Source: Deltaproteobacteria bacterium | Lineage (GTDB): Bacteria; Myxococcota_A; UBA9160; UBA4427 | Direction of reading: 5' to 3' | Assembly: GCA_002719955.1 (NCBI GenBank) | Contig: PBFW01000026.1 | Coordinates: forward strand, 124,001 to 188,000 | Length of the DNA: 64,000 bases | Shown: positions 9,363-17,131 of the stretch, piece by piece | Numbering within the stretch: the stretch's first letter is position 1 | Layout: every line of letters begins with the position of its first letter | Program-made: the position numbers and the translations under genes | Notes under the pieces: model-generated | The model's input: only the letters and a program-made list of their open reading frames with translations | What the model was told of the DNA's origin: nothing | Database searches by the model: none

Positions 9363-9917
9363 ATGGGTATTGATAACGAGATCATGGAAGTAAACTCCGA
9401 AGCGGAAGGTCGGCCCTGTCAGTTGAGCAGGCGTCGTTTTCTCCAGGCCGCCGGCGTGGGCGGAGCCACTGTGGCGATGCTCACCATCCCGGGCTGCGGA
9501 ACGATGCTGGCGAAGACGACTCCGCTGCCGAGTCAGCGGGTGGCCAGTCTGGCCGATCTGAAAGTCGATCGGCCGATGACGATCACGTACCCGGATCCCG
9601 GGTCCACGTGCATGCTGGTCAAGCTCGGGACCCCGGCTGGTGGAGGGATCGGGCCCGACGAGGACATCGTCGCCTTCAGCCTCGCGTGTCCTCATATGGG
9701 GATGACCTTGCTGGGCAGCTACAACGCCGAGCACAAGGGGCTGGGACCCTGTCCGTCGCATCTCACGCGCTTCGACTTGACCCGCTACGGGATCGTGATT
9801 TCCGGTCACGCCACCGAGAGCCTGCCGCAGGTCATGCTCGAAGTGGAGGCGAACGGAGAGATCTATGCAACCGGGATCAGGGGCCTGGTCTACGGCCGCA
9901 CGAGCAATCTTGGCTGA
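9363..9917 (+). CDS. idrB: Rieske [2Fe-2S] subunit, AioB/IdrB-like, Tat-exported
   Basis: 184 residues from ATG 9363, with GAGG about 10 nt upstream. A twin-arginine signal is explicit: SRRRFLQAAG from residue 22, followed by a hydrophobic stretch. Rieske ligands are Cys109-x-His111 and Cys130-x2-His133 (CPHMG and CPSHLT). This is the layout of the small subunit of arsenite oxidase (AioB) and iodate reductase (IdrB). It sits directly before the molybdenum subunit, 56 bp upstream. Because the large subunit has no signal of its own, the folded complex would be exported on this subunit's Tat signal, as in Aio. The choice of IdrB over AioB rests on the two adjacent peroxidase-type genes, which arsenite oxidase operons lack. 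Confidence 0.75.
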   Translation: MGIDNEIMEVNSEAEGRPCQLSRRRFLQAAGVGGATVAMLTIPGCGTMLAKTTPLPSQRVASLADLKVDRPMTITYPDPGSTCMLVKLGTPAGGGIGPDEDIVAFSLACPHMGMTLLGSYNAEHKGLGPCPSHLTRFDLTRYGIVISGHATESLPQVMLEVEANGEIYATGIRGLVYGRTSNLG

Positions 9918-9973
9918 TCGAATCGACTCAACCAGACAATCACCCACTGCACGAGTGACAGAGGAATATAGAC

Positions 9974-12661
9974 ATGGCCAATAAACCGTATTACATCCCC
10001 GCGAGCGAAGTGCCCTTGCCGCCCCCGGACGCGGACGAGTTCAGCACCTGCTGCGACTACTGCGTCGTTGCCTGTGGCTACAAGGTCTATCGCTGGCCGC
10101 TCAAGGGCAAGAGTGGGGGACCGAAGGCCTCCGAGAATGCACTGGGCGTGGATTTCCCGAGAGGCCCGCTGAAGGGCGGGTGGATCAGCCCGAATATGCA
10201 TAATGTCGTCACGGCGAACGGCAAGAAGCAAAACGTGGTGGTTGTCCCGGATAAGGACTCAAAGGTCGTTAATCGCAATGGCGCCCACAGTATTCGTGGC
10301 GGGTGTATCGCCCAGAAGGTCTACAACCCGGACACGCCCACCCGCGATCGCCTGCAGTATCCGCAGATGCGGGTGAACGGCAAGCTTGAGCGCATCTCCT
10401 GGGATGACGCCACCGACATCTTCGCTGAGATGGCAAATTATGTCATCGAGAAGTACAGCGAGAATGCCTACGCGCAGAAGCAGTACTCGTATCAGTATTT
10501 CGAGAACAATTACGCGCTCACCAAGCTCGCTCTGCGGCATATCAACACGCCGGCGCATGCCTATCATGACAACCCGGGCCACGCGCCGGATACTCCCGGT
10601 TTCCGCGATGCCGGCATCGACAACTTCTCGGCCTGTTATGACGACTGGTACGAAGCGGATGTCGTGTTCCTCAGTGGTACGGATCCCTTCGAGACCAAGA
10701 CCATCATCTGGAACGAGTACATGCTGCGAGGCTCGATGGAGCATGGTCAGAAGCAGATCTTCGTCAATCCGCGAAGGACGCCGGGCGTCGACTACGCAGT
10801 GAAGCACGGGGGCCTGCATCTGCAGCTGATTCCGGGCTCGGACACCATTCTGCATATGGCTCTGGCGCGCATCATCCTCGAGAACGGCTGGCAGGACAAG
10901 GAATGGCTGGCTGAGTTCCCTCCGGCCAACCACTGGGAGTCCAACTCGGGCTTTGGTCGCGGGATCCGCGACACGCCGTGGCAGTGGCGCACGACGTGGG
11001 GGAAGGTCCAGACCAAGGGCTTCGACGACTACAAGAAGTGGATCCTGAGTCAGAAGGAATCGGAGCTCGACTTTGCTGCCAAGACCTGCGGCCTGCCGAA
11101 GGAGCAGATCATCAAGGCTGCGGAGATGATGGCGAAGCCCCGACCCGATGGGACGCGCCCGAAACTCTCCGTGGCGATTGAAAAGGGCAACTACTGGACG
11201 AATAATTACAGCAACACCGCGTCCATCGCCTCGCTCGGTCTGATCTGCGGTGCGGGCAACCGGCCCGGACAGATGATCAGTCGCCTCGGGGGGCATCAGC
11301 GCGGCGGCAATAGTGGAGGTTCGTATCCGCGTTCGAAGGGTCCGGAGAAGTTCTTTGGCCGACGGCGGATGCAGTTGAATCTGGACAAGTGGCTGGAGAA
11401 TGGACATGTCCGAATGGCGTACGTCGTCGGGACGACCTGGATCGGTGCGATGTCGGCCTCGCAGTCGCTGCAGGCTTCCATCACGAAGGCGACCCGGGGA
11501 AATCCCCATCAGATCACGCGCAATCAGAAGGCGCACGCCATCGAGATGATGAAGAGGCGCGTCGACTCTGGAGGCACGCTGATCGTCAACCAGGACATCT
11601 ACCTGCGCGAGCCGATTGGCAGCGAGCTGGCAGATTTCGTGTTCCCCGCGGCGGCGTGGGGCGAAGAAACCTTCGTCCGTTCGAACGGCGAACGCCGGAT
11701 GCGCATCTACGACAAGTTCTACGATGCGCCGGGTGAATCGAAGCCCGACTGGTGGATCGTGGGCCAGATCGGACAGAAGATGGGCTTCCCCGGCTTCGAT
11801 TGGAAGAGTTCAAACGATGTCTACGAAGAGAGCATGCGAGGGAATCGCCGAGGCCGACGGGATTACGCGGTATTCCTCAAGTATGCCAAGAAAGCGGGGA
11901 AAACCGGTCACGACTTCCTGCGAGAACTCGGTACCCAGGGCATCCAGACTCCCGTGCGGGAAGTGGACGGCAAGATCGTCGGGACCAAACGCTTCCATGA
12001 CAGTACGTTGGAACTGCCCAAGACGGGTCCCGAAGCGCTGACCTGGATGCACAAGACCTTCAAGTCATTCAAGACGCAAACGGGCCGACCGCACCTGCTG
12101 AAATCCCCGTGGTTCATTTTCGCGGACTTCTATGACGCGATCAAACCGAAGGGAGATGAGCTGTGGGTCAGCAGCGGTCGGATGAACGAGGTTTGGCAAT
12201 CCGGGTTCGACGATGTTCAGCGTCGTCCCTATATCATCCAGCGATGGCCTGAAAACATTCTCGAGATTCATCCCGAGGATGCAAAGGCACGGGGGATCGA
12301 GAGCGGCGACGTCGTCGAAGCGTATAGTGATCGCGTGGCGGTGCAGACCGGCGGATTCATCCACCGGACTCTGGAAGATTCGATGTACACGGGCCTGGTG
12401 AAGAATGGCCATATCGAATTCAAGAGTGCATCCGTCGAATTGGTCGCGATGGTGACCGATACGGTCCGGAAGGGGGCGACCTTCTCGATCTGTCTGATGA
12501 ACCCGAAGCGCTCTGTGAATGCGCTTTCGCCCAGCGTCACCGATCCGATGAGCGGGAACTATCGCTTCAAGCTCGGTGTGGGCAAGGTTCGCAAGATTGG
12601 GGAGAGCCCCTACAAGGAGGATTTTGCCCAGATGACCTTTACGGATAGGACTTTCGGTTAG
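9974..12661 (+). CDS. idrA: Molybdopterin (DMSO-reductase family) catalytic subunit, AioA/IdrA-like
   Basis: 895 residues; a likely periplasmic bis-MGD enzyme. Iron-sulfur ligands are Cys27, Cys30 and Cys34 (CDYCVVACGYKVY), and a Ser106-I-R-G-G motif stands where arsenite oxidase AioA has Ser99, so a [3Fe-4S] cluster is expected; an extra Cys111 follows. Compared with AioA as I recall it, the arsenite-pocket residues His195, Arg419 and His423 correspond to His198, Arg437 and His441, but Glu203 is Asp206, and the GGHQEGY segment is GGHQRGG. The C-terminal third (SGRMNEVWQS, EIHPEDAKARGI) also matches AioA. There is no N-terminal signal. With the Rieske gene and two MauG-type genes next to it, iodate reductase (iodate to iodide, terminal acceptor) is the best call; arsenite oxidase or an unnamed sister family is the alternative. 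Confidence 0.7.
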   Translation: MANKPYYIPASEVPLPPPDADEFSTCCDYCVVACGYKVYRWPLKGKSGGPKASENALGVDFPRGPLKGGWISPNMHNVVTANGKKQNVVVVPDKDSKVVNRNGAHSIRGGCIAQKVYNPDTPTRDRLQYPQMRVNGKLERISWDDATDIFAEMANYVIEKYSENAYAQKQYSYQYFENNYALTKLALRHINTPAHAYHDNPGHAPDTPGFRDAGIDNFSACYDDWYEADVVFLSGTDPFETKTIIWNEYMLRGSMEHGQKQIFVNPRRTPGVDYAVKHGGLHLQLIPGSDTILHMALARIILENGWQDKEWLAEFPPANHWESNSGFGRGIRDTPWQWRTTWGKVQTKGFDDYKKWILSQKESELDFAAKTCGLPKEQIIKAAEMMAKPRPDGTRPKLSVAIEKGNYWTNNYSNTASIASLGLICGAGNRPGQMISRLGGHQRGGNSGGSYPRSKGPEKFFGRRRMQLNLDKWLENGHVRMAYVVGTTWIGAMSASQSLQASITKATRGNPHQITRNQKAHAIEMMKRRVDSGGTLIVNQDIYLREPIGSELADFVFPAAAWGEETFVRSNGERRMRIYDKFYDAPGESKPDWWIVGQIGQKMGFPGFDWKSSNDVYEESMRGNRRGRRDYAVFLKYAKKAGKTGHDFLRELGTQGIQTPVREVDGKIVGTKRFHDSTLELPKTGPEALTWMHKTFKSFKTQTGRPHLLKSPWFIFADFYDAIKPKGDELWVSSGRMNEVWQSGFDDVQRRPYIIQRWPENILEIHPEDAKARGIESGDVVEAYSDRVAVQTGGFIHRTLEDSMYTGLVKNGHIEFKSASVELVAMVTDTVRKGATFSICLMNPKRSVNALSPSVTDPMSGNYRFKLGVGKVRKIGESPYKEDFAQMTFTDRTFG

Positions 12662-12673
12662 ACAGAATAATCC

Positions 12674-12712
12674 TTTCGTCACGGGCAGCGAGCTTGTGAC
12701 GGGGTGACGAAA
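12674..12712 (+). repeat. Inverted repeat after the molybdenum subunit gene
   Basis: Perfect 9-bp arms TTTCGTCAC (12674-12682) and GTGACGAAA (12704-12712) flank a 21-nt loop that contains a third GTGAC copy. It lies 13 bp after the stop codon and just before a second hairpin, so it probably protects or helps terminate the operon mRNA. Confidence 0.5.
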
Positions 12713-12718
12713 AACCTC

Positions 12719-12756
12719 ACGCCGGGTCGGCAAATCGCTGACCTGGCGTGTTGTTT
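12719..12756 (+). terminator. Rho-independent-type terminator of the Idr-like operon
   Basis: A 13-bp RNA stem forms between 12719-12731 and 12737-12749 (two G-U pairs, no mismatches) with a 5-nt loop AAATC, followed by GTTGTTT at 12750-12756. The T-run is short but the stem is strong. It separates the six-gene cluster from the cytochrome genes. Confidence 0.65.
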
Positions 12757-12801
12757 CAAGCGGCCCCCGACGATCCGTCAGTCCTCTAGGAGCTACTGGC
12801 T

Positions 12802-13155
12802 TTGAGAATGAGAAAAAATACGATGCTGGATCTATTGCGAATATTGCGGACGGCTTGTTCATCCGGAGTGCTGGTGTGCCTCTTGGTGGCGGTTCTGAAC
12901 GTGGGGTCAGCGCGAGCGGCCGCGCCGGGTCAGGAACTCTTCGAAATGAATTGCGCGGTCTGCCACGGCAAGGACGGGGTGTCCATTCTGCCGAATGCCC
13001 CCCACTTCGCGAAGGGGGATAGGCTGGAGAAAACGGATGATCTGCTCTTCGCGTCGATCGCCGACGGCCTGAACGTGATGCCGCCCTGGAAGAACGTGCT
13101 GAGCGAAGAGCAGATCAGCGAGATCCTGGTCTACGTTCGAACGCTCGCGAAATAG
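12802..13155 (+). CDS. Mono-heme class I cytochrome c
   Basis: 117 residues from TTG 12802 (AGGAG at 12788-12792 is 9 nt upstream); ATG 12808 is an alternative start. A hydrophobic export signal ends near GSARAAAPG. One heme site CAVCH lies about 50 residues in, preceded by GQELFEMN as in cytochromes c of the cbb3/c6 type, and MPPWKNVLSEEQ supplies the distal Met. It should be a small periplasmic electron carrier. It follows the operon terminator, so it likely has its own promoter, but its position suggests that it carries electrons to or from the Rieske/molybdenum enzyme or the peroxidases. Confidence 0.8.
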   Translation: MRMRKNTMLDLLRILRTACSSGVLVCLLVAVLNVGSARAAAPGQELFEMNCAVCHGKDGVSILPNAPHFAKGDRLEKTDDLLFASIADGLNVMPPWKNVLSEEQISEILVYVRTLAK

Positions 13156-13181
13156 CCTTCCGCCAACGTGAGTCTGGCCGA

Positions 13182-13820
13182 ATGATGCCTCGACTTCGCA
13201 GCGCGAGATTCGAGACTGGACTGATCGTCGGATGCGTCGTGCTGCTGGCGGCCGCCTGTACGGCCGGCCCTCCGGTTGCGATTCGAGCGGACCAGATCGT
13301 GGACAACCTGGATTCCACCAGGACCTTCGTTCGTCCCCGAATACAGGGGGAGGCGGGGCATCTGCGGATCGGACAGGGAATTCCCGGTGCTTGCCGGCTC
13401 TTCGGAATGGAGGGCTACCTGAAAGAGTACGTGAAGTGGTCGCTCGACCTGGGAGAGGCGGTTCCGGTCAGCGAGGATGGGCAGGTCGGCGAGGCGCGAC
13501 TCGGTCGCTATATCGAGGCGATCACCTGCACGCCGAAGCGGTCCCACGTCCCCAGGATCACGGTCGAATCCAAGAGCGAGGCTTCCGACGGCTCGGTGAC
13601 CGTCACTGGCCCGCGGGTCCATCACGGCCCGGAGCATTTTCCGATTCTGAGCGGCCACGCAGGAGCGTGCCAATTGCTGGGCTACGCTCAGAAGGTCGAA
13701 TACTCGCTGGAATGGTCCTCTGGGCCCGCTCACGGGGTTTCTCTGACCCTCAGTGGGCGGATCTACGAGAGGGCCTCAGGGACGTATCTGACCGCTCTGG
13801 GGTGCAAGCAGAAGCCCTAG
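13182..13820 (+). CDS. Putative lipoprotein with an internally duplicated Cys-bracketed domain
   Basis: 212 residues. The N-terminus has a hydrophobic stretch ending LLAAAC (Cys26), a lipobox-like site, so the mature protein is probably lipid-anchored in the envelope. I do not recognise the family. The mature part consists of two copies of a domain of about 90 residues. Copy 1 runs from GAC71RLFG to ITC116TPK and copy 2 from GAC163QLLG to LGC208KQK. The two cysteines are exactly 45 residues apart in both copies, which suggests a conserved disulfide. Each copy also shares a central aromatic KW/EW strand and a late GRY/GTY strand. It lies between two cytochrome c genes 26 bp and about 160 bp away. 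A periplasmic binding or assembly role in the electron-transfer system is a guess. Confidence 0.65.
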   Translation: MMPRLRSARFETGLIVGCVVLLAAACTAGPPVAIRADQIVDNLDSTRTFVRPRIQGEAGHLRIGQGIPGACRLFGMEGYLKEYVKWSLDLGEAVPVSEDGQVGEARLGRYIEAITCTPKRSHVPRITVESKSEASDGSVTVTGPRVHHGPEHFPILSGHAGACQLLGYAQKVEYSLEWSSGPAHGVSLTLSGRIYERASGTYLTALGCKQKP

Positions 13821-13977
13821 AAGCGAGGCGCAACGGTTGGCTGCAGCTAGAAACCAATCGAGCGCGACACCCGTAAAGAGAATTGAAAAACGGGCCGATG
13901 CGACCGCATTCGGCCAGGCGCGCGCGAGCCCTCGCGTGCATGAACGGAAGACAAGGATATTCTAGAGGTCTCATGGA

Positions 13978-14295
13978 ATGAAGAGAATGATCTCGATCGT
14001 CGCCGCCGTCCTGGTTCTGGGTTTTCCCAGTGCTGCGAGTGCAGGACGCCCCGACCCCGAAGCCGGCAAGGAAATTGCGAAGGTGGTGTGCGCCGCATGC
14101 CATGGGTTGGATGGAATCAGTCTGGTCGCAAATTATCCGAACCTGAGGGGGCAGAAGGTCAAGTACCTGATCAAGCAGCTGGAAGATTTTCGGAGCGGTG
14201 CGCGCCAGAGTCCGCTCCTGATGTACCCGGTGGCCCAGAAGTTATCTGATCAAGATATTCGCGATCTGGCGGCCCATTTCGCGAATATGAAATAG
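13978..14295 (+). CDS. Small class I cytochrome c (c4/c553-like)
   Basis: 105 residues. Signal peptide MKRMISIVAAVLVLGFPSAA with cleavage near ASAG. One heme site CAACH at 38-42 is followed by GLDGISLVANYPNLRGQ, the hallmark of cytochrome c4/c553-type domains, with YLIKQLEDFRSGAR and a distal Met in SPLLMYPVAQ. It is a single domain, half the length of a true c4. It should be a periplasmic electron shuttle. A weak inverted repeat lies in the gap before it (around 13830-13860). Part of a cluster of three small cytochromes downstream of the Idr-like operon. Confidence 0.85.
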   Translation: MKRMISIVAAVLVLGFPSAASAGRPDPEAGKEIAKVVCAACHGLDGISLVANYPNLRGQKVKYLIKQLEDFRSGARQSPLLMYPVAQKLSDQDIRDLAAHFANMK

Positions 14296-14342
14296 AGATT
14301 CCGACAACGAGCGAATCGTTTCCCACGAGGCGCAGACGACAG

Positions 14343-14783
14343 ATGGGGCCTATCTCGAACGAATCCAGGCGGAGTCATGCGTCGAGTCATCGCATCGTGT
14401 TGGCTCTTTGCGGGGCCGCATGGTTCTTGTCCTTCGTGCCGAACGCGCTCGCGATTGCGGGTGATCCGGTGGCCCAAGCCGATGCGGATCCTTCCGATGC
14501 CATTTCCGATGAAGTCCTGAAACCCCTCTCGGGTCGAAGAGTGTATAAACGCGTCTGTATGGCCTGCCATACGCTGAGCGTTTGGGGGGCGCCCAAACTC
14601 GGGGATCATGTCGCTTGGGCCCCGCGAATCAGCAAGGGCAGACCAGCGCTCTATTTCAGTGCGCAGAACGGGCTCAACGAGATGCCGCCCAGAGGCAATT
14701 GCGATTTCTGCACGGACGACGAGCTGAGGGCGGCCGTCGACTACCTGGTCGAGAAAGCGCAGCCGAGAAGGCGAGACGACTAG
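14343..14783 (+). CDS. Cytochrome c5-like protein
   Basis: 146 residues. A basic N-terminus and a hydrophobic segment (about 17-38) form an export signal or anchor. The heme site CMACH is at 72-76, the distal Met is in NEMPPRG, and the segment GNCDFCTDDELRAAVDYLV carries the extra Cys pair that makes a disulfide in cytochrome c5. It should act in the periplasm as an electron carrier. It starts 47 bp after the preceding cytochrome gene and probably shares its transcript. Downstream lies a 0.9 kb stretch without genes. Confidence 0.85.
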   Translation: MGPISNESRRSHASSHRIVLALCGAAWFLSFVPNALAIAGDPVAQADADPSDAISDEVLKPLSGRRVYKRVCMACHTLSVWGAPKLGDHVAWAPRISKGRPALYFSAQNGLNEMPPRGNCDFCTDDELRAAVDYLVEKAQPRRRDD

Positions 14784-15030
14784 AAGCCCTCTCATGAATC
14801 CCAGCCGAGCCAGACGCTTGAGTTCGACCCGAGATCAATGCGCGAAATCGCAGCCATCGCCATCCCTACGGAGAGATGTCGCAACGCTGACGATCGGCCG
14901 GGATTCATGAGATGGCTTCTGGCGTCGGTCCGGCTGCGCGCATGGCCCGCGCGAGTTTCTCGTCTGCTCGCCGTGGCGGGTCGTCGGGGTGCGAACGCGC
15001 AGGCGATCCCATCCGCCGAGAGCCTGTTCT

Positions 15031-15046
15031 TGGCACGAGTTCTGCG
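15031..15046 (+). promoter_or_regulatory. Candidate sigma-54 promoter
   Basis: TGGCACG, four bases, then CTGCG: the GG and GC pairs are 10 bp apart, as the -24/-12 elements require, and the -24 half is a perfect consensus. The -12 half is imperfect (CTGCG against TTGCA). It points toward the sigma-54 activator gene at 15708, but 660 bp away, so the transcript would have a very long leader or encode something unseen. Confidence 0.3.
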
Positions 15047-15587
15047 CTCTTTCACTGAAGAGCGAGGGCGCCTGCGAGGGGCCCGGCGGTCGAGGAGGGG
15101 CGGCACGTGCCGAATGGGTCGACGGCCTCGAAGCGGGTTCTCGGGGCTTTGGCTGAATCGACGGGGTACCCTGCGCAGCGCCTTCTCGCTCTGATGTTGC
15201 GGGTTGCGAGCTGTGCGATTCCGGGACGGCTCTACCGCATCACGCCCGAGGTCTCCGGTTCGGTTCGCGGCGGGTCGGTCGCGAGCGGGGAGTCCCGACG
15301 GAGTCTGGTCGTGATCCACCGTCGAATTCGTGATCGCGGGCCACGAACGCAGCAAGAATTTCTGTGTCTTCCTGCACCTTCAGAGCGGGGCAAGGGATCG
15401 TGCCATCTGGCGCGTGACGCATTCGAGGCGCGAACTCGCCGGACCGGTCGAACTCGACTGCGATCTCGACCGACCTCCCGCCCACGGTCAGCCATGTTGG
15501 GTCGATGAGCCCGTCCGCCACTGGGCTCGAGGCGGTCGGGAATGCCCCCCCGCCCGCCTTGCAGCACGAAGGATCAGACACCATCAG

Positions 15588-15626
15588 CTGTGTCAGATTG
15601 GCCCACCGCGAGCCGAATTGACACAG
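15588..15626. promoter_or_regulatory. Inverted repeat upstream of the response regulator
   Basis: CTGTGTCA (15588-15595) and TGACACAG (15619-15626) are perfect 8-bp inverted arms 23 bp apart, about 80 bp before the start codon at 15708. Distances between the arm centres (31 bp, three helical turns) suit a protein binding both arms on one face. Possible operator. Confidence 0.35.
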
Positions 15627-15707
15627 TCTCTTGTCCCTGAAGCCGCTGTGGTCGGGCGGAATCGGCATGGCTTCTGCAACCCCCTGGTGGCAGAGGAGGC
15701 TCCGCCG

Positions 15708-17078
15708 ATGAAGCGAACGATACTGGTGGTCGACGACGATCCGGTCATGCGGGAGATGGTGTCCGACCTGCTGGAGATTCGTGGCTATGACGTGCGCGCG
15801 GCGGGTTCGGCGGTCGAGGCCCTCGAGAAGGCCGCCGAACAGGAATTTGCGTGCATCCTCACCGACCTCCAGATGCCGGGGATGGATGGCATGGAGCTGC
15901 TCGGGGCTCTGCGCGAGCGATTTCCCGAGATCCCCACCGTCATGATGACGAGCTTCGGAAGCATCGAGACCGCGGTCGAGGCCATGCGCGTCGGGGCGCA
16001 CGATTTCGTTACGAAGCCCTTCGAGCCCGACCGGCTCGGGCTCACCATCGAGCGCGCCGTCGAGAAGCGCGATCTCCAGGACGAGAACCGACGCTTGCGG
16101 GCGGCGGTCGAGCGCTCGTCCTCGTTCGGCGACCTCGTCGGAAAGAGCGCCGCCATGAATGAGATCTATGCGTTGATCCGCAAGATCGGCAGCAATGGCA
16201 GCAATGTGCTGATCACCGGCGAAAGTGGCGTCGGCAAGGAGGTCGTCGCTCGAACGATCCACTTCACCGGCAATCGCGCCAATCATCCCTTTGTCCCGAT
16301 CAACTGCACGGCGATGCCGGAGGGATTGCTCGAGAGTGAGCTTTTCGGTCATGTGCGAGGGGCTTTTACCGGTGCGCATAGCACCAAGAAGGGGCTCTTT
16401 GAAGCCGCCGACGGAGGCACGCTTTTCCTGGACGAGATCGGCGATATGTCGCCGACACTCCAGGGAAAACTTTTGCGGGTCCTCCAGGATCGTGAAATAC
16501 GTCCAGTTGGCGGAAATCACTCCATCAAGGTCGATGTTCGTCTAGTCGCAGCGACGAACCGGAACCTGAGAGTCGAAATCGAGCAGGGGAATTTTCGCGA
16601 GGATCTCTTCTATCGGCTCAACGTGATTCCGGTTCATATTCCTCCATTGCGTGAGCGGCCGGATGATATTCCTGCCCTCGCCCAGGCCTTCATTGAACGG
16701 CAAACGGGCGAAACGATTCGCCATCTGTCCGAGGAAGCCATGCAGAAGCTGCAGCGGGCCGCATGGCCCGGGAACGCGCGGGAGCTCGAGAATTGCATCG
16801 AGCGGAGTCTGGCATTGGCTGATGGAGAAGAGATTCGCGTCAGTGATATTCTGATCTCCGGCGAACCGGTTCGCGTCGAAGGCGGATTGGAAGGGTCGAT
16901 TTCTCAGCTCGCGATCGAACACAGAGTGACCCTGCATGATCTCGGCGAGAAATATGTCGACGCGGTCCTCGAATCGACGAACGGTCGCAAGAGCGAGGCT
17001 GCGCGAATCCTGGGGGTGAATAGGAGAACCCTCTACCGCCGGGAGGAGCGAAAAGTCGCCAACGCCGCGGGGGCCTAG
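15708..17078 (+). CDS. Sigma-54-dependent response regulator, NtrC family
   Basis: 456 residues from ATG 15708, set by GAGGAGG nine bases upstream and by the receiver domain starting at residue 1. Domains: receiver (1-120) with acidic pocket Asp9-Asp11 and phospho-acceptor Asp53 (LTDLQMPGMDG); AAA+ domain (about 145-375) with Walker A GESGVGKE from 171, the sigma-54 contact loop GAFTGA at 218-223 and a DEIGDM Walker B; and a C-terminal Fis-type helix-turn-helix (RKSEAARILGVNRRTLYRR). It activates sigma-54 promoters when phosphorylated. No histidine kinase gene is adjacent, so its partner is elsewhere. Being next to the cytochrome cluster it could control it, but no clear sigma-54 promoter precedes those genes. 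Confidence 0.9.
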   Translation: MKRTILVVDDDPVMREMVSDLLEIRGYDVRAAGSAVEALEKAAEQEFACILTDLQMPGMDGMELLGALRERFPEIPTVMMTSFGSIETAVEAMRVGAHDFVTKPFEPDRLGLTIERAVEKRDLQDENRRLRAAVERSSSFGDLVGKSAAMNEIYALIRKIGSNGSNVLITGESGVGKEVVARTIHFTGNRANHPFVPINCTAMPEGLLESELFGHVRGAFTGAHSTKKGLFEAADGGTLFLDEIGDMSPTLQGKLLRVLQDREIRPVGGNHSIKVDVRLVAATNRNLRVEIEQGNFREDLFYRLNVIPVHIPPLRERPDDIPALAQAFIERQTGETIRHLSEEAMQKLQRAAWPGNARELENCIERSLALADGEEIRVSDILISGEPVRVEGGLEGSISQLAIEHRVTLHDLGEKYVDAVLESTNGRKSEAARILGVNRRTLYRREERKVANAAGA

Positions 17079-17131
17079 CGAGTAGCCCGACGCAGCATCC
17101 CTATTTCAGGGCACGAGGAGGAGCCGCACGC

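Larger units (their letters stand above)
14784..15707. other. Gene-free region before the NtrC-type regulator
   Basis: About 920 bp. Open frames exist on both strands but they are arginine-rich, low-complexity translations without ribosome-binding sites, as expected by chance in GC-rich DNA. Two regulatory-looking elements lie here and are listed separately: a sigma-54-like -24/-12 pair at 15031 and an inverted repeat at 15588. No protein remnant was recognised. Confidence 0.55.

Noticed and set aside
9363-12661. Arsenite oxidase (AioBA) as the primary call
   Set aside because: Overall similarity fits, but the neighbouring pair of MauG-type genes is the iodate-reductase hallmark, the pocket Glu is Asp, and no arsenic genes are present. 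It remains the main alternative.
14792-15355. Open frames in the gap before the response regulator
   Set aside because: Arg-rich, low-complexity translations without start signals on either strand; no remnant recognised.
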